The notes under the pieces: model-generated | What the model saw: the letters and a program-made list of their open reading frames with translations, nothing else | Database searches by the model: none | What the model was told of the DNA's origin: nothing | In this document: one piece after another, positions 32,010 through 40,482 of the stretch | Numbering within the stretch: position 1 is the stretch's first letter | How the letters are laid out: each line of letters opens with the position of its first letter | Made by a program: the position numbers and the translations under genes | From: Conexibacter sp. CPCC 206217 | GTDB taxonomy: Bacteria > Actinomycetota > Thermoleophilia > Solirubrobacterales > Solirubrobacteraceae | Assembly (NCBI RefSeq): GCF_030646165.1 | Contig: NZ_JAUTDO010000009.1 | Coordinates: forward strand, 62,001 to 126,000 | Reading direction: 5' to 3' | Length of the DNA stretch: 64,000 bases

Positions 32010-32933
32010 ATGCGCATCGACGAGATCATCGCGACGTCGCCCGATCCGACGTTCTCCTTCGAGTTCTTCCCGCCCAAGACGGACGAGGCGGAGGCGGCGC
32101 TCCACGGAACGCTCCAGGCGCTGCGCGAGCTGCAGCCGTCGTTCGTGTCCGTCACCTACGGGGCGGGCGGCAGCTCGCGCGACCGGACGATCAACGTCGT
32201 CCGCAACCTGCGCCTCGAGCACGGCCTGGAGGCGATGGCGCACCTGACCTGCGTCGGCGCGACCAAGGACGAGATCCGCGCGGTGCTCGGCCAGATGCGC
32301 GACGCCGAGATCGACAACGTGCTGGCGCTGCGCGGCGACCCGCCGGGCGGCGAGGAGCGGTTCTCGCCGACGCCGGGCGGCTTCGCGTCGTCGCCGGAGC
32401 TGACCGCGCTGCTCGCCGGCGAGTACGACTTCTGCATCGGCGGGGCCGCCTACCCGGAGCCGCACCCCGACGCCCGCCACGAGCACGACGACGTCGAGAC
32501 GGCGAAGGCCAAGGTCGCGGCCGGCGCGCGGTTCCTGATCACCCAGATCTTCTACGACAACGCCGACTACTTCTCGTTCATCCGCCGGCTGCGCGACGAG
32601 GGCGTCGACGTGCCGGTGATTCCGGGGCTGATGCCGATCACCCAGATCAGCCAGTCGCGTGGCTTCCTGGCGAAGATCGGCGCGCGGATCCCGGACGCCT
32701 ACCGGCGCGAGCTCGACGCCCGCGCGGACGACCCGGACGCGGTCAAGGACCTGGGCGTCAGCTACGCGACCCAGCAGGCGGCGCAGCTGCTCGCCGCCGG
32801 GGCGCCGGGAATCCACTTCATCACGATGAATCGCAGTCCGGCGACGCGGGCGATCCTCTCGACGCTGCGGCTCCACCGCCCGTGGGAGAACGCCGATCCT
32901 GCTCGTGCAGTGGCGTCGAACAGCACGGCGTGA
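32010..32933 (+). CDS. metF: 5,10-methylenetetrahydrofolate reductase
   Basis: A 307-residue flavoprotein of normal MetF length. It shows SFEFFPPKTDEAE (catalytic Glu), FVSVTYGAGGSSRDRT (flavin/folate site), AHLTCVGATKDE, NVLALRGDPP (conserved Arg-Gly-Asp), FCIGGAAYPEPHPDA, and FLITQIFYDNADYF. It reduces methylene-THF to methyl-THF for methionine synthesis. The ATG at 32010 was chosen over an upstream in-frame extension from 31836 that lacks family similarity. Immediate neighbours are unrelated, so it is a housekeeping gene. Confidence 0.95.
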   Translation: MRIDEIIATSPDPTFSFEFFPPKTDEAEAALHGTLQALRELQPSFVSVTYGAGGSSRDRTINVVRNLRLEHGLEAMAHLTCVGATKDEIRAVLGQMRDAEIDNVLALRGDPPGGEERFSPTPGGFASSPELTALLAGEYDFCIGGAAYPEPHPDARHEHDDVETAKAKVAAGARFLITQIFYDNADYFSFIRRLRDEGVDVPVIPGLMPITQISQSRGFLAKIGARIPDAYRRELDARADDPDAVKDLGVSYATQQAAQLLAAGAPGIHFITMNRSPATRAILSTLRLHRPWENADPARAVASNSTA

Positions 32934-32973
32934 GAATCCTGTCGCCATGATCAGTCGCGGGCAGTATCGCCTC

Positions 32974-33042
32974 GCGTGTCGACTCCCGGCGAATCTGCGC
33001 ATAGAAAGCCCCGCCGGAGCGTGGCTCTTCCTGCGCAGACCT
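32974..33042. repeat. Degenerate copy of the rnpB 3' flank and terminator
   Basis: This segment matches 37580-37650 almost end to end: GCGTGTCGA, CCGGCGAA, ATAGAAA, then GCCCCGCCGGAGCG and CTTCCT, ending in CAG-CCT. The hairpin arm GGGGC is changed to TGGC here, so it would be a weaker terminator. It lies after metF and before the convergent sigma factor end. Such a shared segment implies an old duplication or a small mobile hairpin. Confidence 0.6.
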
Positions 33043-33076
33043 ATCCGACGACGCTGACCGCGCCGCGCAGCCGGGG

Positions 33077-33979
33077 TCACTGTGCGTGGCCGGCCCAGGC
33101 GGTGAGCTTGGCGGGGTTGCGCACGACCCAGAGGCGATCGGCGCGGCCGTCGGTGACGGTGATCGAGATGACCGCGAGCGGCCGCCCGGCGCCGTCGTGG
33201 GCGAGCAGGCCCGGTGTGCCGTTGACGGTCGTGCCCGTCAGCGAAAGGTCTGGCTGCCGCGTCAGGACGCCGAGCAGCAGCCGTGCGATCGCGCCCGCTC
33301 CACGGACGGGTTCGCGGGGCGCGCTGACGTGCCCGCCGCCGTCCACGAGTGCGACGGCGCCTGGGTCGAGCTGGCGCACGAGGCCGTCGAGGTCGCCTGC
33401 CTCCCATGCCCGTTTGATGGCGCTCGCGGTTCGGGCGAGCTCCGCGCCATCGCCGCTGCGACGGCGCTCGTCGCGGGCGCGGTTGCGTGCGACGGAGGCG
33501 AGTTGTCGGCAGGCATGCGGCGTGCGCCCGACGATCGCGGCGATCTCGTCGTAGCGGTAGTCGAAGACGTCGTGGAGGACGAACGCGACCCGCTCGGCTG
33601 GCGTCATCGACTCGAGCAGGACCAGCAGCGCCATGGTCAGCGACTCGTCGTGCTGTGCGAGTTCGGCCGGGTCGGCGACGTCCGTGGCGCCGACGGCGCT
33701 CGTCCAGGGAAGCGCGGAGGGCTCCGGCTCGGGCAGCCATTCGCCGACGTAGTGCTCTCGTCGCGCACGAGCGGAGCGCAGGACGTCGAGGCAGACGCGG
33801 CTGACGGTAGTGGTGAACCAGGCCTGCGGCACGCGCACCTCGCCGCGGCGCTCGTGCGAGAGCGCGTACCAGCGTGCGTACGCCTCCTGGACCGCGTCCT
33901 CGGCTTCCGCGAGAGAGCCGAGGAGCCGGTAGGCGACGCGCAGCAGCTGCGCGCGGTCAGAAGGTTCGAGGTCGGTCAT
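33077..33979 (-). CDS. ECF41-type RNA polymerase sigma factor with SnoaL-like C-terminus
   Basis: A 300-residue sigma factor. Region 2 (about 8-75) has LLRVAYRLLGSLAEAEDAVQE, then a WLPEPEPS-type linker typical of ECF41, and region 4 (110-165) has TPAERVAFVLHDVFDYRYDEIA. The C-terminal 120 residues form a SnoaL/NTF2-like domain ending in LWVVRNPAKL, which in ECF41 controls activity without a separate anti-sigma factor. The ATG at 33979 is preferred over a GTG at 34003 because of family N-termini. It is divergent from a small monooxygenase, a usual partner class. Confidence 0.9.
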   Translation of the reverse strand: MTDLEPSDRAQLLRVAYRLLGSLAEAEDAVQEAYARWYALSHERRGEVRVPQAWFTTTVSRVCLDVLRSARARREHYVGEWLPEPEPSALPWTSAVGATDVADPAELAQHDESLTMALLVLLESMTPAERVAFVLHDVFDYRYDEIAAIVGRTPHACRQLASVARNRARDERRRSGDGAELARTASAIKRAWEAGDLDGLVRQLDPGAVALVDGGGHVSAPREPVRGAGAIARLLLGVLTRQPDLSLTGTTVNGTPGLLAHDGAGRPLAVISITVTDGRADRLWVVRNPAKLTAWAGHAQ

Positions 33980-34140
33980 CCCGGGGTCGGCGACGGAATC
34001 CACACGGTGTTGACGACGCAGCAGCTCGGAACGTCAGGTCGTGCCGCACGTCCGCCGCGCCTGACGTCGGGGTGGGCTGGCTCGTCATCACTGTGAGAGG
34101 GGAGGACGGTCCACCCCGCAGACGAAAGCAGAGTACGACC

Positions 34141-34443
34141 ATGGCTGACGAGCTGACGACCTTCATCAACATCATCGAGGTGGACCCCGACCGGCAGCAG
34201 GAGCTCGTCGAGCTGCTGACGACGGGTGCCGAAGAGGTGATCCGTCACCGACCGGGCTTCGTCGACGTGACGATCCTCGCCAGCCTCGACGGCGCCCGCG
34301 TCGTCAACGTCGCTCGGTGGCGCAGCCCGCAGGACGTCGAGGCGACGCAGGCCGATCCCGCCGCCGCCGAGTACGCCAAGCGGGTCGCCGCGATGGCGCC
34401 CGCCGCGCCCGCGCTCTACCGTGTCGCGGCAGAGGTTCGCTGA
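34141..34443 (+). CDS. Antibiotic biosynthesis monooxygenase (ABM) domain protein
   Basis: A 100-residue single-domain ABM protein. FINIIEVDPDRQQELVELL forms the first strand and helix, VIRHRPGFVDVTILASLDG the second, and VNVARWRSPQDVEA the third, as in small ferredoxin-like dimeric oxygenases. It probably oxidises or binds a small aromatic or quinone. It is divergent from the ECF41 sigma factor, whose known target operons often encode such oxidoreductases, so sigma-factor control is inferred. Confidence 0.88.
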   Translation: MADELTTFINIIEVDPDRQQELVELLTTGAEEVIRHRPGFVDVTILASLDGARVVNVARWRSPQDVEATQADPAAAEYAKRVAAMAPAAPALYRVAAEVR

Positions 34444-34851
34444 GGACGCATGTCCGTCTTCGCCGTCGCGGTCGTCACGACGAGTGGCCGACCGGACGAT
34501 TGAGTTTGCGCCCCGGGAAGTCCACCGATCGGCGGTGTATCTCAGTCTCGGAGCCAGCGACCCGAAACGTCGCGCCTGCGCAGCAGGCCGAGATATGCCG
34601 TCGGGCGGTGTATCGCGGTGACCGCAAGTCCGTTGTCGAGACTGCGTGTGCGCCAGTATGCTTTGTTCGGGAATCCGACAATCGGGTCACCGCCAGGTTG
34701 GGGTGGCATATTCCGGTGACGGCGCACTCAGTATCGAGCCTGAGCAAAGATATGTAAAAAGGTAGTGAAATTAGGCGTGATTGCGCGGCTCGTCGGAGCT
34801 GTGCTGGGATTGAGCGGAGCACCGGTGAGCCGCTCACGACGAAGGGGACGC
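34444..34851. other. Lower-GC intergenic stretch without a supported gene
   Basis: About 400 bp with visibly more A/T than the surroundings. It contains an 11-bp direct repeat, GGCGGTGTATC, at 34531 and 34604. AT-rich sequence with several short A-runs near 34745-34775 may be the promoter of the decayed protease. The small open frames in it have no coding character. Confidence 0.4.
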
Positions 34852-35961
34852 ATGAGTTCACGGGGCATTCACCGATTTGTTCGGTGCGCGGGCGCGCTGG
34901 CGGCGACCGTGTTGATCACCGTCGGCGGCGCTGGCCAGCGCCGCACCACCGCTTGACCCAACGCAGTTGAATACTCCACAGGCGCGGGAGATGGCGAAGG
35001 CCGCGGCCGCAGATTCATACGCTAAGGCGTACAACGTAAGTGTCGACAAGGCGCGGGAGATCCTTGACGAGCAGGCGAAGGGTGAAGGCCTGCCCGAAGA
35101 GCTGCGTAAAGAGATCGGCGAGAGCTTCGGTCAGGTCTGGTTCAACAACGGGCGCTACGTCGTCGAAGTCGGGCCGGGTGGGAGCGTCGCCGCGGTTCGG
35201 CGAGCAGTCGAGGGTCGCGGCCTGGCCACGGACACGGTCGTGCGTGAGGTGGGCTGGAACGAGACGACGCTCAACGCCGCATTGCGCGATGTCGCGGAGC
35301 GTCTGGATCGCGAGATCCGTGCCGGGTAGGTGTCGGCGATGATCGTTGGCGGTGGACTGAAGGTCACGGGCTTTTATGCGACGGCTGCTGGGGGGAACCA
35401 CTTTCTCACGGCCGGGCATTGCATCCAGGCTGCGGGAACCCCGCGGAACGTCTGTGATCTCAGAAGAGCGTGTTCGCTGATGGGCTGGGATGTCGGAGGC
35501 TTCGTGAACGCCGGTGGTGACGTTGGCGTCATCGCCCTGTCGGGTTACTGGCCCCGTACCCCGCGTTCCTGGATTGAACCAGTCCGTGGACCACGGCAGG
35601 TGTAAGCGGTGTGGGATCCAGCGTCATCAACGGCTACTATTGCCATACTGGCACGGGATCCCCGACCTATGGTCACTCGGCATCGACCTGCGGCACGAAC
35701 CAAGGAATTACGGCGGTCACATACACCGGATACCCAACCGCCTACCTTCAGACCTTGAACGGCGAGTACCTTTGCATTTGGCGGGGTGATTCGGGCGGAC
35801 CCGTCTGGAACCCGGCGACCGCTGGCGCGACCGGTATCACCAGCGGCTTCGGCACCAGAGAGGATCGCAGAAACGGGGGATGCAACACACTCTTTTGGAT
35901 GTACTACACCGATGTCGGCCCCGCCGCTGCAACACTTGGCGTCACGGTCGCTCACCTCTAG
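34852..35961 (+). pseudogene. Secreted S1-family serine protease (streptogrisin-like), disrupted
   Basis: The pieces read as one exported protease broken several times. An ATG at 34852 (AAGGGGAC upstream) starts a signal peptide. The frame must shift by one base near 34925-34940 to reach ASAAPPLDP and a propeptide (KAYNVSVDKAREILDEQAK). An in-frame TAG at 35327-35329 interrupts it just before the mature domain. The mature part has the catalytic His in FLTAGHC and the Asp in GGDVGVIAL, then shifts frame again between about 35545 and 35600. The last piece has RGDSGGPVW with the catalytic Ser. All triad residues remain, so decay is recent. Sequencing error is possible but would need several events. 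Confidence 0.75.
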
Positions 35962-36003
35962 CATGAGTAGCCAGGGGAACTTCAAGCAGGGAAGGGGCAG
36001 AGG

Positions 36004-37155
36004 ATGAAGCGTGGTTCCAGCCGCACAGCGAAGTGCACGACGCGCCTCGCTGTTGTGGCTGTCATGGCTGTCGGCGGCGTGGTGGCGATGCCCGCCGCTG
36101 CGGTCGCGACGACGTACGCGACCGCTCGGCCGCCGATCGACGTGCTGCCGGTGAACCCGGCTGCCGAAATCGGCCGCCCTGGTCTCGCAGGTTGGATTGG
36201 GACGCCTGGTTACACGGCGACGGCGTATGGGACGCCGGGCGACTTCCCCGATGCGGCTGTGTCGGCGTCGATCGCGGCCGGCAGCGGGACCGGCGGAGGC
36301 GGTGCGATGTTCTTCGACCCGGGCAACGAGCCGAACGCCCGGCTGGTGCAGGATGTCGATCTGACAGCGTTCGCAGCGAGAATCTCGAGTGGCGAGGTCA
36401 ATGATCTCGGGCTGGTCGCATTTCTCGGCGGATTCGGCAGTTCTCCGGACACAGTCGACATCCAGCTGACTCCCCTCGATGCTCTCGGCCAAGCGCTGGT
36501 GACGCCGACGCGCATCCCAGGGCCTACTGCCTCAGAACGAGGAAACCAGACGATGCTGGCGGCGCGTGGAGATCACCTGCCGCTGCCGTCCGCCTCTCGC
36601 AGCGTCCGGCTCGAACTGATCGCCACTGGACAGCCGGGTCAGAAGAACCACGGCTACGCCGACGAGATCATCCTCATGCTCGGCAACCGGCCCTCCGGTC
36701 CGATCTATCAGACGCCGGCCGGGGGCGGACCGAGTAGCGTGGCTCAAACCATCGACCGGCAGGCGCCGCCGACCGGCCCCGCTCCAGACCCTGGCATCCC
36801 CGGCCGTCCCACCATCACCTTCGGCAAGCAAGCTCCGGTCCTGCTGAAGCGAAACAGAGGCCTCCTGCTCGATCCGCGTGCAACGGTTGCTTGCCCTGAC
36901 GACGGGTTGACGTGTCCCGTGACCCTGAAGGCACGCACCAGAGCCGGAGAGGTCATAGCCACCGGTACTGTCAAGATCAGAGCGAATGGCACGGCCAGAC
37001 CACGGCTCACCGTCAAGGCCGCCGCCGCGAGAAAGCTCAGGAGAGGCGCTCGTATCCGGGTGACGATCGACGTGGCGGCTGCCGTCGGCCGGCGGCCACC
37101 ATCAGCCACAGCCACACGCAACGCGACGCTCCAACTCCCAACGACGAAAAGATAG
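36004..37155 (+). CDS. Secreted protein of unknown function with beta-sandwich domains
   Basis: A 383-residue exported protein. Residues 1-38 are a signal peptide (RLAVVAVMAVGGVVAMPAAA). The central part, about 45-235, looks like a jelly-roll carbohydrate- or surface-binding domain, with PNARLVQDVDL and LELIATGQPGQKNHGYADEI typical of DUF642/choice-of-anchor C-like folds. A Pro/Gly linker precedes a C-terminal basic beta domain (KARTRAGEVIATGTVKIRAN). Arginine is often AGA. A strong hairpin follows 2 bp after the stop. It lies downstream of the decayed protease, whose end is 42 bp away. Function unknown. Confidence 0.7.
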   Translation: MKRGSSRTAKCTTRLAVVAVMAVGGVVAMPAAAVATTYATARPPIDVLPVNPAAEIGRPGLAGWIGTPGYTATAYGTPGDFPDAAVSASIAAGSGTGGGGAMFFDPGNEPNARLVQDVDLTAFAARISSGEVNDLGLVAFLGGFGSSPDTVDIQLTPLDALGQALVTPTRIPGPTASERGNQTMLAARGDHLPLPSASRSVRLELIATGQPGQKNHGYADEIILMLGNRPSGPIYQTPAGGGPSSVAQTIDRQAPPTGPAPDPGIPGRPTITFGKQAPVLLKRNRGLLLDPRATVACPDDGLTCPVTLKARTRAGEVIATGTVKIRANGTARPRLTVKAAAARKLRRGARIRVTIDVAAAVGRRPPSATATRNATLQLPTTKR

Positions 37156-37157
37156 TC

Positions 37158-37204
37158 CCGGCTTTGGGGGGTGCCGCGCTTCGGGCGCGGTTCCCCCAAG
37201 CCGG
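37158..37204 (+). terminator. Long hairpin terminator
   Basis: CCGGCTT pairs with AAGCCGG, GGGGG with CCCCC and CCGCGC (37174-37179) with GCGCGG (37185-37190), making a stem of about 20 bp with small mismatches and a TTCGG loop. It begins 2 bp after the stop of the secreted-protein gene. No T-run follows. Confidence 0.7.
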
Positions 37205-37579
37205 AAACCCGCGTCGGGCGTCAGAGCCGGATCTCGATGCGGGGTGTAAATCGCGGGTTTGACCCCCGTCGCTCCCGCGACCCGAGCATTGGTCGAACCT
37301 GTGGCGAGACGCCGCCGTGGTCGTCCATCGTGTCGAGAACAATCGGCTGCGTGGACGGCTCGATGCCGTCACTCCCGCGACCTCGACCAACGCGAGGAGA
37401 GACATCCGATGCAACACGCGCATTCCCGGGCGTCGAGCGACGCGGACGTTGAAAGGCTAGGTTCCGTGCGGGATGCGGGTAGGGACGAAGTGAGTGTTTG
37501 AGGCGGTCGCGGACTTTGGTTGGCCGGGCGCCCGCGCCGACGATTCCACGAAATCGCTGATGGGCTCCATTTCTGCCTA
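37205..37579. other. Intergenic region before rnpB, no supported gene
   Basis: About 375 bp without a convincing coding region. Around 37250-37280 it has a T-arm-like GCGGG-TTTGACC-CCCGT stem-loop, but no matching tRNA 5' half. CCCGCGACC-type words recur (37273, 37376). This could be the relic of a tRNA or integration site, but I cannot support that. Confidence 0.35.
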
Positions 37580-37611
37580 GCGTGTCGATTCCCCGGCGAA
37601 CCTGCCCATAG

Positions 37612-37637
37612 AAAAGCCCCGCCGGAGCGGGGCTTTT
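37612..37637 (-). terminator. Intrinsic terminator of rnpB
   Basis: AAAAGCCCCGC (37612-37622) and GCGGGGCTTTT (37627-37637) are perfect 11-bp arms around CGGA. Read on the minus strand it ends in TTTT and starts 4 bp beyond the rnpB 3' end. It is a canonical rho-independent terminator, one of few in the window with a U-tract. Confidence 0.85.
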
Positions 37638-37640
37638 CCT

Positions 37641-37979
37641 TAGCAGGCCTGTAAGCCGGATTCTGTCGGGAGCAATCATCCATCTGTGCGGCCGACCTGG
37701 ACCTTGGCGGGCAACCTGCGAACGGTCCGGCTTGACCTTGCATCGGGTGGGGTTTGCCTTGACGCGCCGCGTCACCGCGACGCCGGTGCGCTCTTACCGC
37801 ACCTTTTCACCCTTGCCGGCCTGTCGCTCGCGGACGAGCGGCTGACGTAGGCGGTATGTCTCTGTGGCACTTTCCCGCGGGTTTCCCCGGGTCGCCGTTA
37901 GCGACCACCCTGCCCTGCGATGTCCGGACTTTCCTCGAAGGCCCGTGCTGCACCTCCGCGACTGCTCAGCCTGCCGCCA
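37641..37979 (-). ncRNA. rnpB: RNase P RNA, bacterial type A
   Basis: The catalytic RNA that matures tRNA 5' ends. On the minus strand the universally conserved elements occur in order: GAGGAAAGTCCGGAC with GCAGGGCAGGGTG (P4/P5 side) near the 5' end, GGGAAAGTGCCACAGAGACA, GGTAAGAGCGCACC, and the 3' ACAGAATCCGGCTTACA. A GGCAGGC/GCCTGC pair closes helix P1 and sets the ends to within a few bases. A terminator follows immediately. The length of about 340 nt is in the normal range. The short open frames crossing it are artefacts. Confidence 0.95.
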
Positions 37980-38103
37980 CAGGTTAACGCGCGCGAGCGT
38001 GATCGCGTTCGGACAGTGCGCCTGACGCCGGCCGCGCGGCACCGTACACTGCTCTTTTTGCGCGCGCGGCGATTGGTCGCAGCGGCGAACGAAACGGACG
38101 AGC

Positions 38104-39060
38104 GTGGACTGGTACTTGGAGGGCACCGAGCCGGAGGCCGTCGCCGACCTGCGTCGTGAGGTCGGAGAGCACCTGCGTCGCCATGCCGCTCCCGGCTCCG
38201 ACCTCGACGGCGCCGCGATCGCCATCTCCGAGCTGCTCAGCAACGTCGAGCGCCACGCGCCCGGCCCCGCCTGGGTCCAGCTCGACTGGTCCAGGGTGCG
38301 CGCGGTGCTGTCGGTCCACGACCTCGGCGCCGGCTTCGAGGACACGCGCGAACTGCCCGCCGACCTGCTCGCCGAGGGTGGCGGCCGCGGGCTCTTCATC
38401 GTCTCCAACGTCGCCGGCTGGATGACCGTCGCCGCCAAGCGCGCGGGCGGCTCCAGGGTCACCGTCGAGCTGCCGGTGCTGCGCGACCTCGAGCGCGACC
38501 AGGACGTGCCGCGCCGCCGCCCGGGCGCGCTGCCCGCGCCCGAGGAGGTGCGCCCCGACGGCTTCTTCGACAGGGAGTCGTTCCTGCGCGCGCTCGTCGT
38601 GCAGCTCGCCGAGGCGGTCGAGCGCAACGAGGGACCGGACGCCGCCGCGGCCGCGATCGCGCAGGTCGGCGCCGACGTCGGCGGTCGCATGGAGGACGAG
38701 TACCGCCGCGTCGAGGGCGTCGTCGGCGACCTCGGCCCGGCCCAGATCGCCGACCTCTACGTGCGCCTGAAGGCCGCGATCGAAGGCGACTTCTACGTGA
38801 TCGACGCCGACGACGAGCGGATCGTGCTCGGCAACCGCACCTGCCCGTTCGGCGACGTCGTGCGCCGCGCACCCGGCCTCTGCCGCATGACCTCCAGCGT
38901 CTTCGGCGGGATCGCGGCGCGCAACACCGGCGGCGCGTCGGTCGTGCTGGAGGAGCGGATCGCGCTCGGCGATCCGGAGTGCCGCGTCGTCGTGTGGCTC
39001 AAGGGCGCGCACCGCGGCGAGTGGCGCAGCGCGCACGAGTTCGGCGCGATCGGCGGCTGA
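38104..39060 (+). CDS. HATPase-domain (RsbW-like) protein fused to a MetOD1-like output domain
   Basis: A 318-residue cytoplasmic protein. The N-terminal 135 residues are a histidine-kinase-type ATPase of the anti-sigma/RsbW class: AIAISELLSNVERHAPG (N box), VHDLGAGFED (G1) and GGGRGLFIVSNVA (G2). There is no phosphoacceptor domain. From about 165 to 310 the protein resembles the methanogen output domain 1 fold, with EGDFYVIDAD, GNRTCPFGDVV, LCRMTSSVFGGIAARN and conserved Cys residues (TCPFG, GLC, PEC) that might hold a metal. The start is GTG 38104. Divergent from rnpB. It may control a sigma factor in response to a redox or metal cue, by inference. Confidence 0.78.
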   Translation: MDWYLEGTEPEAVADLRREVGEHLRRHAAPGSDLDGAAIAISELLSNVERHAPGPAWVQLDWSRVRAVLSVHDLGAGFEDTRELPADLLAEGGGRGLFIVSNVAGWMTVAAKRAGGSRVTVELPVLRDLERDQDVPRRRPGALPAPEEVRPDGFFDRESFLRALVVQLAEAVERNEGPDAAAAAIAQVGADVGGRMEDEYRRVEGVVGDLGPAQIADLYVRLKAAIEGDFYVIDADDERIVLGNRTCPFGDVVRRAPGLCRMTSSVFGGIAARNTGGASVVLEERIALGDPECRVVVWLKGAHRGEWRSAHEFGAIGG

Positions 39061-39070
39061 GCCGGCCCCC

Positions 39071-40282
39071 TCAGGCCCTCCGGTCCCGGCTCAGCAGCCG
39101 GTACGCCTTCAGCCCGAGCCCGAGCCGTTCGCGGTGCTCGCCGTCGGCCGGGTCCATCTCGGTCAGCTCGCGGATCCGGTCGAGCCGGTACGCGACCGTG
39201 TGGCGGTGGGCGTAGATCCGCGCCGCCGTCGCGTTCATGTTGCCGTTCAGCTCGAGATACGTCTCCAGCGTCGAGACGAGATCGGTGCGGTGGTGCTCGT
39301 CGTAGCGCACCAGTACCGCCACGGTGCTCTCGTACAGCGCGCTGACCTCGCCGGGGTGTGTCGCCAGCAGCCGGAACAGCAGCCGGTACGTGCCGCCCAT
39401 CACCCTGTCGACGTCGACCGGCGTGTCGGACAGCCCGATCACGTCGAGCACGAACTCGGCCTCCTCGAGCGCCTGGCCGAGCTCGCCGACGGACGTGTGA
39501 TGGCGCGAGACGCCGGCGACCCCGTACGGCCGCAGCCGTTCGACCAGGTCGCGCATGCGGTCCAGCGACGACTGCTCGCCGTCGAGCGGCAGCAGCGCGA
39601 TCACGCGCTCGCCCGTCTCCTCCACGAGCGCCCCGTTCAGCTCCTGCGAGATCAGCGCCCGCGCGACCCTCGCGCGACCGGGCTGCGGCTGCATGCAGAG
39701 CGCGATCGCCCCCGCGGAGAGGTCGCAGCCGAGCCGTGCCGCGCGCTGCGCGAGCAGCTGCGGATCGGGCACGTCGTCGCCGCGCAGCTGCTCCAGCAGC
39801 GAACCGTGCAGGTCCTGCTCGATCGACGCGCGCAGCTCGATCGCCGCGATCCGCGTCAGCGTCGCCGCCGCCGCGACGTGGAGGAACTCGACCGCGGTGC
39901 TGCGACGGGCGCAGTCGGCCTCGCCGGCGAGCATCAGGACCGCGCCGAGCAGCTCGCCGCGGCGCACGATCGGCGCGTCCGCCAGCACGTCGGCGGGGAC
40001 CTGCGCGGGCCGGCCGCGCATGCGATCGCTGACGTGCCTGATGAGCGCCGCGACGACCGCGCTGTCGGACCGGGGCGCGACGTGCACGATCTGCAGGTGC
40101 GGCACGACGATCGCCACGGGGGCGCCGACGGCCGCGGCGGTCAACGCGGCGACGCGGTCGAGGTCGTGGTCCCACAGCACCGCGTCGAGCGCGTCGGCGT
40201 GGAAATCGCGCAGCGCGGTCGTCGGCTGCGGTGGGTCGCCAAGGGCGGTGAGCCGGCGAGCGGGCGTCGTTTGGAGAGTCAT
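39071..40282 (-). CDS. PucR/CdaR-type transcriptional regulator
   Basis: A 403-residue regulator. The C-terminal PucR-type helix-turn-helix is at about 330-385 (TLETYLELNGNMNATAARIY then HRHTVAYRLDRIRELT). The middle 180-310 is a degenerate GGDEF-like domain, and the N-terminal part has a sensory domain. CdaR-like proteins sense sugar diacids, others purines or amino acids. The ATG at 40282 was used because a longer frame to 40525 is Arg/Ala noise. Two palindromes lie 70-110 bp upstream, and one element is shared with the dehydratase promoter at 22.5 kb, so a sugar-acid link is possible. Confidence 0.85.
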   Translation of the reverse strand: MTLQTTPARRLTALGDPPQPTTALRDFHADALDAVLWDHDLDRVAALTAAAVGAPVAIVVPHLQIVHVAPRSDSAVVAALIRHVSDRMRGRPAQVPADVLADAPIVRRGELLGAVLMLAGEADCARRSTAVEFLHVAAAATLTRIAAIELRASIEQDLHGSLLEQLRGDDVPDPQLLAQRAARLGCDLSAGAIALCMQPQPGRARVARALISQELNGALVEETGERVIALLPLDGEQSSLDRMRDLVERLRPYGVAGVSRHHTSVGELGQALEEAEFVLDVIGLSDTPVDVDRVMGGTYRLLFRLLATHPGEVSALYESTVAVLVRYDEHHRTDLVSTLETYLELNGNMNATAARIYAHRHTVAYRLDRIRELTEMDPADGEHRERLGLGLKAYRLLSRDRRA

Positions 40283-40351
40283 TGCACCAGCTGGGGAGGC
40301 AAGGGGACAGCGCGCGGGGCCTGCGCGAGGGGCGGCGGCGGGTGCTGTGCA

Positions 40352-40395
40352 TCCTCGATGAGGATTCACACCCGATCCATATCCGGATGTCCAAA
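40352..40395 (-). promoter_or_regulatory. Two palindromic elements upstream of the PucR-type gene
   Basis: ATCCTC-GAT-GAGGAT (40352-40366) is a perfect inverted repeat. ATCCATATCCGGAT (40376-40389) is an imperfect one, and it is part of the 17-mer (40379-40395) resembling the dehydratase-promoter element. Both are well placed for autoregulation. Confidence 0.45.
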
Positions 40396-40482
40396 TCGCT
40401 GCTGGGATCGTTTGTTCGGCGCGCTTGCGCTTGCGGTAAACGCGCCCACTTCCGGTCCGCCGATCGACTGCGCGACCCTGCG

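Noticed and set aside
37245..37280. tRNA-like T-arm stem-loop
   Set aside because: The loop reads TTTGACC rather than the conserved TTC sequence, and no complementary acceptor or anticodon arm lies upstream.
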